Shown: in pieces, positions 37,086 to 49,085 of the stretch
Layout: every line of letters begins with the position of its first letter
How positions within the stretch are numbered: the first letter of the stretch is position 1
NCBI GenBank assembly: GCA_029891345.1
Contig: CM057009.1
Location: 287,690,966-287,754,965, forward strand
Reading direction: 5' to 3'
From: Dryococelus australis
Taxonomy: Eukaryota > Arthropoda > Insecta > Phasmatodea > Phasmatidae
Length of the DNA stretch: 64,000 nucleotides
Program-made: the position numbers and the translations under genes
Notes under the pieces: model-generated
Seen by the model: only the letters and a program-made list of their open reading frames with translations
Told to the model about the DNA's origin: nothing
Database searches by the model: none

Positions 37086-37920
37086 TATATAATATTCAGA
37101 AAAAAAGCGAACGATACTTGTAGTTACAAATCTGTACATCCCAGCACAACATTATTATTCCTAATATGAGTTTTTTTTAGCAGTATCTAATATTCATCCC
37201 CAGTGCAGCGTTTCTTTTTTCTTCAGAGAAACATGCTTATTTGCTCAATTATATTTATGCTCTGTTTTTATTTGTGTTATTATATGTATGCCAAAATTGT
37301 ACTACTTATTTATATTTGTGTGAGTTTTTGGCACTACTATATTTATTTTATTAAATTATCAAACACGACTGTAGCACTATGTCGATAATTGGTATAGCCA
37401 GTAGTTATGAAACTACACAACATTTTGTTAATTTGAAATAATTATGCAAAAAAATATATACCATATTTAGAGAGCTTTCATCCATTATGAAATTTACGGA
37501 ACTTACACAATTGTCATCGTCATGTAAATATTCTTTGAGAATTATTCTCATATACTTGCGGAATACCTTGCGTATTTTAGGCACTAAAAATAATTAAAAA
37601 TTCTTTATATAAACTAAAAGTTAAGGTAAAATATTTATCAAGGCTCACTTAGGCACCTTTTATTCACGCGCTTGCATTCACGTTTTCTCGAACGCCGCGT
37701 TTTCAAATTACACTGTGTGATATGAGGCATTTTAGTCACGGTGGGGCGTATTTCGAAACGCTGCGTTCTGTAAACCGGAACGCTCGTAGCTACGATGCGC
37801 AGCGTTTAAGTGTTCGCTAGTAACATTGTGTGGTATGGGACATTTTATTCATAGCGTTGCGATTCACCGTGCACCCGCAGGGCTGCCAACCCTGCCACTC
37901 TCTCCACGGTCACTGTCATA
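37086..37920. other. AT-rich stretch without recognised content
   Basis: Nothing recognised. The last 200 bp become GC- and CpG-richer ahead of the MADF remnant, possibly its old 5' region. Confidence 0.45.
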
Positions 37921-37978
37921 GAGTTAGTTGCTTGATGTTGTGTGGTGGGGACAGCCACTGAGAAGAAGTCGGTGCCAA

Positions 37979-38869
37979 ATGAGTGACTTTGATGCAGAAC
38001 GTTTTATTGGCGAGATTAAATTAAGGTATTGTATTAGGAATACGGCCTCTGACGAGTATAAAAATAGTGGAGCGATTTGGGTAGATATTAACATCGAGAT
38101 CTTCAGAGCCGATGAGCGTGATTGATGTGAGCATGGAGCAGCGCCGGAATGAAAGGGCGGGGAAAGCGAAAAATCTCTGAGGAAACCCGCTGATCAAAGG
38201 TAGCGTCCGACAACATTCCCTCATATGAAAATCCGGAGCGACGCAGCCGGAGATTAAACCCGGATCGCCTTGGTGGGAGGTGAGCAGCTAACCGCTCAGC
38301 CATCGTGGCCCCCCTTGTAAACAAAGTGGAAGAGTTGAAACATGCGTTTAGAAGATTTCGGAAATTACAAAAGACGACTAAGCCTGGCCAAGCCAAGAAT
38401 AAATAGAAAGCGACGTTTACGCTGCGCAGATGTCCTTTCTGGACGGCGTTGTACAGCTCGGTCCTACTGTGTCCTCACCTAATGTTTCAGTTCCACGAAT
38501 AGTAGAGGAAGATACTCTGAGAGGAGTCGAAGGAGGTGACGTTCCTGTAGAAATGACTAGTGGCGCTAGTACGAGTACAATACCAAGGAGGAAGAAAAGA
38601 ACACGAGAGAAAAAAAATTGAGAACTAGATCGATTCTCTGCAACCTTTACAATTACACAAAATTGAGGAAGAGGGGGATGACACTAATTTTGTTAAATTC
38701 TTTATTACCCGTCGTTCAGCCCTTGCCACTACGTGACAAAATGAGGTTGCGGTTGGATATGATGAAACTTGTTATGGGATACGGGGATAGGAACCGAATA
38801 CAATCTACTGCGAACCATTTGCTTCCTACTTATCAAAATGCACCTTTCCAACATTCACTACCGTTCTGA
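37979..38869 (+). pseudogene. MADF-BESS transcription-factor-like gene, broken by a SINE
   Basis: MADF-BESS proteins (Adf-1-type, Myb/SANT-related) bind DNA through MADF and partners through BESS. The start at 37,979 gives MSDFDAERFIGEIKLRYCI, then NTASDEYKN, the first MADF helix and its usual continuation. A SINE (38,065-38,314) follows. Beyond it, VNKVEELKHAFRRFRKLQ, KTTKPGQA and MSFLDGVVQ match the remaining MADF helices and the end of the domain. At 38,618-38,869 LNSLLPVVQPLPLRDKMRLR then LDMMKLVMG matches the BESS motif. Stops (for example at about 38,404 and 38,619) and shifted frames show it is a pseudogene. It lacks visible introns, so it may be a retrocopy or an element-borne gene. 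Confidence 0.7.
38065..38314 (-). repeat. tRNA-derived SINE (type 1), copy 4, inside the MADF pseudogene
   Basis: On the minus strand GGGGGGCCACGATGGCTGAGCGG (A box) and GGGTTTAATCTCC (decayed B box) begin the tRNA-like head. The body shares CGGATTTTCATATGAGGGAATG, TCATTCCGGCGCTGCTCCATG and CTCATCGGCTCTGAAGATC with the other copies. It separates the two MADF halves. No clean target duplication is visible. Confidence 0.85.
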
Positions 38870-39323
38870 GAAAGATTTTTTCTCCGTAATATTACTATTT
38901 TTCTTAATAATAAATTTAATTAGACGCGAAGAAGTGTGGACTGTATATCAACACTGTGACATAGTGAAGTATAGATCACTAAATTTACTATTCATGTATG
39001 ACTTATGCATAGTCATATAAACTTTCAAATAGTTTTATTGGGTAACAGTAGCCTTCACTTTATTTACAACTCCTTTACCACGTAGGAACAATTTTCTTAT
39101 TTTATGAAGTTAAATTATTTTTGAACGTTCAAAGCACTATATCCGTATATTCTTTTTCTCAATTTTCCAAAGAAACTTCACCAAAATATTTCTAAATTTA
39201 ATCAAACAGTATTATTATTTACTTTCATTTTTTATTTTAAAAGCAAGATATGTTCCGTATTACATAAAAATAATTAAACGTTTTTTACGATTTAGCTTCT
39301 ATAACTTTTTAGTGGCCCTCCAA
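38870..39323. other. AT-rich stretch without recognised content
   Basis: Nothing recognised. Confidence 0.45.
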
Positions 39324-42300
39324 AGTAGTGGGGGCGAGTGGGTTTCACTTCACCTGGGATTAATTGGGATTAATTTATGGATTATGGATGTGTTTTGAAA
39401 GAGTAAATCCTCAATCAGAACTGAATCCGATTTTAATCCGATCAAAAATTGAAAGGGTTTAAATTTAATTGAAAGGGTTCAATTTAAAGAAAAGGTTAAA
39501 TTTATTGAAAGGGTCAATTTTTTATTGTGCGTTTGGTGCAAAAGTGTACCAAGTGTAAATTTTATTAGTTTATTTCTTTTTGGGTGGGGGGTGGGCAGCA
39601 GCTGTGGTAGATGTTGTCAGCACGACTAGCACTTGATTGAGGTGTGGCGTGTTGGGGATGGTGTGTGTGTATATATATATTATATAGTGAGTTTTGTGCA
39701 AGCATGGTATAAGTATAAATTTTGTGTCTCATAGATGGTGTTGGTAAATAGGCGACTTTGAAAGATGGGATTTACGTGTTGATAATTGAGACATGTATGC
39801 TAATGATTATTTGTTGTGTCTCTCCGCCTTGATCCATTTCCTCATGCAAGAACGACTTCTCCTGGCCGCCATGGAAAATTATTGATCGAGTGAGGTGTGT
39901 TGAAAACAAATAATGTGAAAAATGAATTAAAAATACTATAGACCTAATTTTTATATTTAAGAACACTTGCATTTATGAAGAAGGATGTCCACGTTGATCG
40001 AGTTTCGGCTTGTAGCTGCATAATTACCGCACAAATAAATGTTTTGTTGGACATACTCCCGACCGCGGCAATGTCAATGTTAAACTGTCCAGCCGTACAG
40101 TGCTGGCAGTATTTGATGCGGCGCCCACCAGATGTCAGTAGTGTTCCTTGTTTACCGTGTGGCGGAAACCACGCACCTGACCCGTGCCAATTTGAAATGC
40201 TGAATTTGAATTGGCGGACTTTACGTTATAGAAAATGAATTATACTGTTCTTTACTCTTTGCGAATTTTGGGTACCCTGCTAGGGGATAATTGCGATGAT
40301 GTTTTCATCGACACTGGCTTGCTATTGGTGGATGAATATACCCACCCCCATAGTGAGGCAATGCTTGAGATTTGTATTTAAGCATTACCAAAATCTGGTA
40401 TCGGAGTCAGACGCTTGGCTGCGAAGGAAGTCTGCCTAGATAACAGGTCAGGTATTTCGGTTTGATCACTGGTTAAATAAAAATGTAAAGCCCTTAAGGA
40501 TTGCAGGAACATAATTTTGATGATCTCATTTTTAATTTACAGTCAGGATATTTTTGGATAGTATGAGCAGGATAAGTAATTTCTGCACAACAGACTTCCA
40601 ATTTTCTAATAAGATATATTAGTTAATATGAGAGGAGGAACCTTGAATTTTTCTTGTCAAAAATTATTTAAATTTTCCCGAAAATGATACTCTGTATGTT
40701 GTCAGTTCTCTGCCATTTTTGAGCTGATAGAATAGCTTCATTCTTGGTCTTGTTTCGCCCTCCATTTTGGAAATGGGCTGTTCGGTAATATTAAATGGTC
40801 TCTGCCAGAACTTAGAAGCCAGAGATTTTCTCCATTTTAATTTGAAAATAGTGGTGGATTTACGTTTTTAATAATGAATTGTGGAACTGAAGTAAACCAA
40901 CTTTACCTTAAAAATACCTGTTAATCACCATGGAAAATCTTAGGTGGCCAGGTTTGGGAGACAAATTGTTGCGTATGTTATACAAGAGAAAAAAAATGGT
41001 GCAAAATGATATGGATATGGAAAGTTAAGCATGGAACAACAGTATGAGTCATCACTTGCCTACTTTTATTAATTTTTTGTGAATTTTATGTTGAAATTCC
41101 CTTGACTCAACACTTAAATGCCTTTTGTAAATGTTTTTAACTTATTATCATGATGAAAGAAAAAAAAAGAAAAATATATTATTGCACATGGAAATCAACC
41201 TTTTAAGAGCCCATGTATGACAAGAAATGTAATGAGAAAGAAAATGAAGTCCATTTGGGAAAGAATATTTTCTATGCATATTTTCTAAATATTATTGTAA
41301 AATACTAGTTTGTTTTAAGATGGTAAAATTGATTGTTGTTCTGATTCCCTTGAGGCCTTTGTAATATTTGTGCAAATGAAAGAGCAATTTTATAATTAAG
41401 AAATATTAAAATATACTATTGACAATTCCAATCTTTCACATTATGTGTAGTTTTAACCTATTGTATATTAATGTATTTTGGCAGGATACATTCCACCTTA
41501 GTTGATTTACAGCTCTATACTATCTCCTATTTTTATGACAGTTTCTAAACATACTTGGGTATTATGTATGGCTGAAAAATGAGTTACTTGGGGTGTCCTA
41601 TGATCTTGGGGCCTCATAATGACAAACGATTAAATAGACGACGACTGTTTCCGAAAGCAAATTAAATGTTAGAATTTCTATGTTTGAATAAATTAAATGC
41701 TTCGAATCGCAAATTTCAAATTATCACAACTATGCGAATAACAAGTGCATTTACGTGACTATCCAGGTGTCTTACAATGAATTAAAGATAAAGAGTTGAA
41801 TTAGTCTACCCCGAGCTGTATGTTAGAAATTTAATTTACACAAGATAAGTATAACGAACGAACACAACTACATGGCTATGACAATTATGTGAGTGTGCAG
41901 AATGGAATTAATGAAGCAAGAAATGTCCCTAAAAATTAAATGGCTAACGAACACAATAACAAGATATATGTAACCCTACATGACGCCTCTCACACAAATC
42001 TTACACATCCATATGCCTGTGAGACTGGTGAGGAGGAACTCTAGAAACATAATCCATGCATAAAAATTAATAAATATATTAATACACATAAAAAAGAAAG
42101 TGTTTAATATATGCACATTCACTCAGTGAAGCACTAACTATTATATAGGAGTTACGCCAACTTATAACTATTGTTTCATTATAGACTGAGGTGAAAATAA
42201 AAAAAATTACCATACACATAATTAAAATCGCACCAGGAGCTCCCCGAAAGCACATCTGTCCACCTCGAAGGTCAGTCAATGAATGAGTTGAGCTTATGTC

Positions 42301-43150
42301 GAGAGCCTGACTAAATACATGTGGAGCGTGTTCGGAGGCTCTCAAGCAACTTAGGTTATAGCTACTCGGAAATCGAAGTGAATACGATTTACGTGACAAA
42401 TGGATAAAAATTATGTTTATAATGCACATACTAATATATAATTTAGACTAGTTGAATTAACAATGAATTAGAAAACACGTAATGAAATCGTAATAGGAGC
42501 TCTCCCAAAACACATCAATATATCTCAGAGGTCAGTCAATGAATGACTGGATCGTATGATGTGCGCTTGTTTATAAGATGTTATATAATTGTGGAGCAGA
42601 GCTGAGTTGAAATTTACGACTGACAGAACCTAGTTCCCTACCAAGCTACAATTAACGGCTTGACATACTACAGACATACTACAAATTTTTCGGTCAAGTA
42701 TGTGAAATACACAGCAATTGGTAACAAAAACGCCAGTTCAAAATGCTAGGAAGTTTCGTCTATTGAACACAGAAACGATGTTAACACAATAAACAGACTA
42801 TCACACAAAAATTTTTATTTTCCCCCGATTAATTAAAGACATAAAAAAAAATTCACATTATAGTTTACGAAGACTGTGAACGAGTTCTGAACCCTGGAGC
42901 ATATAATATAGCTTAACGGGAATCGCAGCTATCACACTCCGAAGCCCGGTGAAGTCGAGAGTTCCAGTGTCGCGTCTATGCAACGTGAGGGTTGGCAAAG
43001 AACTAAGATGATGGAAACCCGCAAGAAGCCTCCGCGTCGCTCCTGCTCAAAGCCAACCATCCCCACCCCTTACACTGGCCAAGAACATGTTTTTCAGAGG
43101 TATGCTCTGTCCACGCAGCCCTGGTCCCCCTCTAACACAGAGTTAGTTTT
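39324..43150 (+). repeat. Element C left terminal inverted repeat
   Basis: It matches the minus strand of about 56,790-58,780. Shared blocks include GATGGGATTTACGTGTT, AAATAGACGACGACTGTTTCCGAA, the GTCAGTCAATGAATGA block (twice in each arm), and CCCCTTACACTGGCCAAGAA plus CACGCAGCCCTGGTCCCC at the inner end. Without the 1.83-kb insertion the arm is about 2.0 kb. Open frames in the inner 200 bp (42,978-43,316) are matched in the right arm and are not recognisable. Confidence 0.85.
39787..41615. mobile_element. Unclassified 1.83-kb insertion in element C's left arm
   Basis: The right arm runs straight from GATTTACGTGTTAG into TAATGACAAACRATTAAATAG. The left arm has 1,829 bp at that point, flanked by ATAAT on both sides (39,782-39,786 and 41,616-41,620), a candidate 5-bp target duplication. 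The insert begins TGAGACATGT. It contains an 87-codon Cys-containing open frame (39,975-40,238), a GC-richer 200-bp patch with GGTATCGGAGTCAGACGC, and an AT-rich tail. No transposase, reverse transcriptase or tRNA head is recognised. A decayed LTR-type derivative is one possibility. Confidence 0.65.
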
Positions 43151-45147
43151 CGCCCATTCCAGAGCACTGGACCACGCACCCTGGTATCGATCCAACACTG
43201 AAAAAACCTGTTTAGCGGTAAACACCACCCTCCACCTATACCAGCCAAGAACTGCCCCTTCCAACGCCATGCTTCGCAAAACCTGCTATCCTCAAGGTCA
43301 GAAAGAATTTTTTTGATGACTGCCCCTGTCTATGGAGGGACTGCAAAGCCTTCATTATCGATTCAAGGTTGTGCAGCCTGAATCCCTCCCTTCACCATCA
43401 GCCAAGAAATGCTCAGTCAAAGCAGGCCCGCCATTCACCCCCAGAGCGCTGCCACGATTATGAACGGAGGCTTGCTTCAAGGCCAAAGCGACACTTACCC
43501 TAGGGGCAGTAGTGGATTTTGAACTGACCTGGCCTAGCTTCCTGCCCCTCTCCCCTCTCTGCAGCTCTATGCAAACTGCTATTTTCGCTGGAACATTGAT
43601 GCTTCCTCCTATTTTTAGAGCGAAATAAAAAAATTTCACAAGTCCTGCCAATAATACTTAATTTTTCCTCATCACTAAAAATACGTTCCACATATACTTA
43701 ACACACAATAAATTCAATTAAAATATAAACCATTCACCACCCAACTATTTTCCCATTTTCCAGCAAACTTTTAACTACTAAATTATTATTTTTTTGCCAA
43801 TACAACTTTAAGACATATTTTTTAACTCACTAATATTTTTTTTAGTAATGAAAAAGATGCATCTTTTCACTTACACAAGTTAAACTTAGAACACCATTAT
43901 TATATTTAAGCAATACTCAAGTTAAACATTTTCAACCATTAAAAACGTACATTAAACATACTTGTTCAAAATATTTAAAAATATTATGTGCTTATTTTTA
44001 CATGTAGTTTTCCCACTTTTGATTTTCTACCATGAAATGTGTATTTACTTTAACTAATTTACAAATAGTTTTCCCTATAAAATAAATTTTTTGACTTGGT
44101 ATCAATGAAATAACACATATCCAGTATGAAATGACTGCTAGCAAAGCTGAAATCTGTTAAATTTCATGATATTTCTACTGATTTTCCTTATAGGGCAATT
44201 TTAACGTAAATTAAAAGTAAAATGGCAGCCATTTTGAATCAATAAATTAATTTTGTTAGATAAGTTTTCCCATTATGTTTTCTGAGTTTGTGTAAAGTAT
44301 GAGTGTGTTCTTTACCAGCAAGCATCTTCGTGTTGAATCTTCAGCTGCAACAGTTGTAATCTTGTTGCTATGAGAAAAAAAAATTTAATTTAAAAGTTGG
44401 TTGAACTCTCCCAGTTGTAGGACAGCGGGGAAACATTGTGCTGTGATGCTAAGGGCGCTTTCTACCTGGCCCTGAAAATATTTTAGTGTATGAATTTCAG
44501 TTTTGTTAAATTCCCTATGGTTCTTGACTAGTGGCCCAGCAACGTTTTCTCGAGATATCCTAGTCCGTTCCTTCTGTTTCAAAATTCGTTCATTCAGACA
44601 TGTTCGTTTCTTTCCATCTTTTTATGCAAGTTCTCCTCAGCTCTTCAGAGTGTGTTTGTTTTATTACATTTTAATTGAAATATTAGATTTTCTCTGTCAT
44701 CAACTTAACATCAATAACTTGTAAATTTTTTTCTTTAAAAAAGTGAGCAAACAAATATCCTTACTATAAAAATCTTCCCAACTTCCATACCTCAAACAAC
44801 TTACCAACATTATATTTTCATTTAATATATAAGTACTTGTGACACATTCAATCATTCACAAAGTAGAGAGATGAGGGAAATTTTCAAACTAATAAATAAA
44901 AAGTCACAGCATTCAATTTTAACATATCAAAAAATTAATTTAATTTTTTTCAAAAATATTCATAAACATACCTTAGTTAACACCCGTAAAACAAATTCTT
45001 TACATATTCACATCAAACTTATTAATATCGTAAAACTTTAAACATGTTACTACTGAAAACCTTATAATATTTTAAAAAATATATGTAGCTACCTCATGCT
45101 ACATCACAAATAATACAATTAATTCTAAACAGGTATCAGCATGTTAC

Positions 45148-45362
45148 CACTGAAAGCCATTATGGCTTTTTTAACCAAAACAATATCTTACTTCATAAAA
45201 TTGTAATAAATCATCACAACAGAATATGCTATGACTGAAAATTATTATACATATTTATCATTACGTGTGAAAGCCATTCTGACTTTTTAACCAAAACACC
45301 ATCTTATGTCATAAAACTGTAAAAAAATCATCACAACAGAGTATTTTATGACTGAAAAAACT
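45148..45362. repeat. Two-copy tandem repeat, about 121-bp unit
   Basis: The units begin TGAAAGCCATTATGGC (45,148) and TGAAAGCCATTCTGAC (45,269) and share TTTTTAACCAAAACA and AAATCATCACAACAGA. Confidence 0.85.
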
Positions 45363-45447
45363 CTCCAACATTTTACATTATAAATCATTAACTTTCTTAG
45401 CAAATTGTTAATCTTTTACTGGTTTTTCAGAAACTTTTATTTTATTG

Positions 45448-45680
45448 TTAAACAAGTCTTTAGAATTTGAAAGAAATTTTATAAACTTGTAATCAATCAT
45501 TAAAACTTGAATGATGTATCTTTAAAATCATTAAACAAGTCTTTAGAATTTGAAAGAAATTTTAATCAATTGTAAACATTTGAATGATGTATCTTTAAAA
45601 TCATTAAACAAGTTTTTAGGATTTGAAAGAAATTTTAATCAATCATTAAAACTTGAACGATATTTCTTTAAAATCGTCCC
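45448..45680. repeat. Three-copy tandem repeat, 73-83-bp units
   Basis: The units start TTAAACAAGTCTTTAGAATT at 45,448, 45,531 and 45,604 and share GAAAGAAATTTTA and the TTTAAAATCA end. Confidence 0.9.
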
Positions 45681-46193
45681 AACTTCATAATTTCGTTAAT
45701 TAAAAGTGTAAAAACTCCTCAGACTAATACCAGTGAAAATCATTAAATAAAAAAAATTACTCATCATATTATGCCTGAAAACTATGACACCATATCACAT
45801 TTGAATATACTTACAATTGTAAAAAATAAAACAAATATTAAATTATACTGTGCCGGAAAGTATTGCTGTAAGTTTGAATTTTTTCATTAAAATTTCCATT
45901 GAGTTAAGAGATAAGCTGAATTTGCAATTCTTTATCGGAACAATGGTTGGTGGTGGCAATATTAGTGATGATATAGGATTATAAATAATTTCCTGTGGTG
46001 AAAGTATGAAAGGAGGAGAAGTTGGGGAAATTAATTTACGCTGTGGTGATTCAGGCGATAACAATAATTCAGGAGACAGTAAATTTGACTAGGTTGAAAA
46101 CACAAAATTGAACTCTTAAAAGCTCTTCCAAATCATGGTATAACTGGTTTTGACATATCTTGCCATATATTATTTGAGGTTAAATCTAGTGGA

Positions 46194-46925
46194 GTGCAAC
46201 ACAAACCCATTGGAGGATTTTGTATACGTGCCTCACCTGACTTGATAAGTGATGATAAATCTAGAGGTTCCAATCGCGAAGTCGTTCATGTCGAAGGCAT
46301 TGATTTTGAAGGCGTCGATGCCGCATGTGGTACCACAGACCTCGATGCTGCAGGCATCGCTGTAGAGCTCAATGCCACAGGTGGCGTTGCAGATGTCGAT
46401 GTTGCAGGCAGTGCTGTAGACCTTGACGCTGGAGGTGTTGCTGCAGACCTCGATGCCAGAGGCATAGCTGTAGCTCTCAACATTGTTGTTGTAGATCTCG
46501 ACACCATAGGCATCACTAGCTCTCAAGAATATTGTAGACCTCGATGCTGCAGGCAGTGTTGCCGATCTAGATATTGCAGGTGGTGCTGCAAACCTCGACG
46601 CTGGAGGCATTGCTGTAGCTATCAATGTTATTGTTGTAGACCTTGATGCCACACTCATTGCTGTAGCTCTAAATGTTGTTGTAGACATCGATGCCACGGG
46701 TGGCGTTGCAGACCTTCCTGTAGAAGGCGTGACTGTCGGACTTGTTAGCGCATCATTCAATATACTTGGTTTCGACATCGAAGGCGGTACTGTTGGATTC
46801 GTCACTGTAACTCTTCTTAACATTGAAGGTGTTGACAATAACAACAGCTGTAGAGTAGATCCAATTTCTCCATCATCGTCCAAAAAATCGAATAAATTTT
46901 TTGCCAAAGAATCTGGTCCATTCAA
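46194..46925 (-). pseudogene. Repeat-protein ORF region: 27-bp units, open on both strands
   Basis: About 15 imperfect units of CTCGATGCTGCAGGCATCGCTGTAGAG type, mostly 27 bp with 21- and 18-bp partial units, lie at about 46,325-46,790. All partials are multiples of three apart from one, so a frame stays open on the minus strand for 230 codons (46,233-46,925). It starts MNGPDSLAKN, FDFLDDDGEI, then Ser/Thr/Ala/Pro-rich repeats (ATPPASRS-like) turning into a Cys-rich stretch (VCSNTSS, CNIDICNATC). The plus strand also stays open for 150 codons with nonapeptides such as LDAAGIAVE. The minus frame is longer and has a non-repetitive acidic N-terminus, so I favour it. I do not recognise the family. 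It lies inside element C. Confidence 0.45.
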
Positions 46926-48615
46926 TAGCTCATTAAAATAATCCCAGTTAAAATCTGTAAGTTCTTTGTTAAGATCTTGGGTAGATAAGCCAAGTAAATA
47001 ATCTTCTTACTAGCACAACATGCTAAGGTAAATAGAACTGACAAACCACTTGAAATATTGGAAAGGGGGGTATATGCTAAAACCCTATTTATAAAAATTC
47101 CAAATTCCCAGGTAAACGTCCGAGAAGCCTGATTTCTCCCATCCAACCAGAAGTCAGAAATCCAAACACCCAGGTCCCTCCCTTCCATTACCCTCGACTT
47201 TCAAATATCCTCAAGCCAAACCCCAACCTCTGAGACCAACCTCTCTGCTAACTTTCTTACTTGAAGAAATTAATAATACTTATTTATCATTAAAATAACT
47301 TCTGATTTGTAATAAAAATATTATATTTAATTAATTATAAATTATAAGGATAAGCAATGTAATAGCGATAAATGTAGTCAATAAAGGAATATATAATAGA
47401 TAGAAAAACATAAAAACCATTCACGTTTGCTATTATCCCTTGTTTTGCTACTCTAAGATTATTTTAATATTTTTAATGTATTATTATTCATTTCTTTTTT
47501 TTCAAAATTTTATAACTTATTAGTTTTTAATAGAATGAAGTATTACGTTTCGTAATATTATGACATCACCTAATGTTACTTCAAAACTTAAAATTTCCTA
47601 AAATACTTTTTAAATTCAAAACATCTTATCTTAATCAAGAAAAGTGTTACACTTTACTATCTAATTTTAATATATATGTTCCCATTTTCTTAATCTGTTT
47701 ATTGTTAATAATATTTACACTAAACTTATATGGGCATTTTCTCCTATTAATGTGTTCGAAAATATTTTCAATTTGGTTAAAATTCAATATTATTAGATAT
47801 TTTCAAAATTTGTTTGTCACAGTTTGTGTGTGTGTGGGGAAGTAAAAGTTGTCTCATACATTTTTTTTATATATATCTGCTGTATTTTTTATTTGTTTAT
47901 ATTTTCCTGTGTAAAGGAACTTGCAAAGTGAATATTAATTTTTATCAAGTAGAAATTATAATATTTTGTTCGAGAATGTTCAAACAGCTAAGAAGAAGTT
48001 TTCACCTTCTATCCTTAATGGTAAAACTTGTTGACCTGAAGTCTCCTCCCCTCCAGGACGGACCAAGACTCTTGACAGTTTGCTTTGTTAAACAGACACT
48101 TTCCCTAGGGTATAATAAAACCAAAATGTGTTCTGCGTGTGTTTCTTGGAGTCAGACTGGCAACCTCATAGATCTGGGGTTTTGTAATTGGTACTATTGG
48201 AAAAACCGTTGAAATTTACCTTGAAGTTTTATGACTCTGGAGAAACTTGCAAGTCACACTGCTAAGGTTGTAGAGATCTAACCATAACCGTTTTTCATGC
48301 CTGGGGACATTTGTAAATGCTATAAGTCTAAGATTTCGAAGGGAGTATAAATATGTTAGCTAATAATGTTTTATAGGAAAAATTCCATGTGATTCATTTA
48401 AGTTTAAACTTCTATAAAATTGATCATATCCACCTTTTTTTCACATGCAGGAACAAATTTATATATACATTTTAAATTATGTTTTTCATTGTTATTTATT
48501 TTATGATTATATGGCCAGTAACTTAAAAACTAACTATTATCAAGCATGTCTTACCCGTAATGCAATATAGTATTGTTAGTTATGGAAAAGAGATAAGAGT
48601 GCTCGCTTCCCAATC
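46926..48615. other. Element C interior, AT-rich, no recognised gene
   Basis: Open frames (for example plus 47,573-47,845 and 47,814-48,212) are hydrophobic or low-complexity and match nothing I know. Confidence 0.4.
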
Positions 48616-48616
48616 T

Positions 48617-48650
48617 TCTCTCTCTCTCTCTCCCTCTCTCTCTCTCTGTC
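48617..48650. repeat. (CT)n microsatellite
   Basis: A CT run of about 34 bp with one CCC interruption. Confidence 0.95.
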
Positions 48651-48834
48651 AAGAAAATAATTTCAGAAAAACAACTTAATTTTGAATAATGAATAGGTTA
48701 ATTAAAAGTACAAATATATAAGTTACATTTATTGACAAAATATATAATGACACAAGCTGTTTCAAAAAATCATTTTAACACTGAAGTAGCATAGTATGTT
48801 CAAAACATACACACAAGTCACCACAGGATGTCCC

Positions 48835-48871
48835 AAATCATTCTATACATAAAACAAGTATAGAATGATTT
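48835..48871. other. Perfect hairpin, 14-bp arms
   Basis: AAATCATTCTATAC (48,835-48,848) and GTATAGAATGATTT (48,858-48,871) are exact reverse complements around a 9-base loop. It lies downstream of the minus-strand gene set of element C; a terminator-like or structural role is speculation. Confidence 0.6.
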
Positions 48872-49085
48872 AAAGACATAAACAAATATAGGATGTCACA
48901 CAATTATTTCTTCCTAAAAAAAATAGAAATTGTTTTGCTCCAACATGCTAATAACCTGCTGATATTAACTTTACATTTGGATTTCTGTAGCACAAGCATG
49001 TGATTTTGTTCTCTTGATCCATCTTTACAAACTAGTGGACATCATACAAGAAAATACTTTTTATATTAAATTTCACTTATCCTAA

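Larger units (their letters stand above)
43150..46190. other. Element C interior, left of the repeat array
   Basis: The first 550 bp are GC-richer with short open frames on both strands and no recognised domain; the rest is AT-rich. This is where a DNA polymerase gene could sit, but none of its motifs (YGDTD-like, DFxSLYP-like) is seen on either strand. Confidence 0.4.

Noticed and set aside
45448-45680. CRISPR-like array
   Set aside because: The units are contiguous tandem copies without spacers, in a eukaryotic mobile element.
43150-48600. Protein-primed DNA polymerase gene of element C
   Set aside because: I looked for its exonuclease and palm motifs on both strands and saw none. Decay may hide it, so I report absence of recognition rather than proof of loss.
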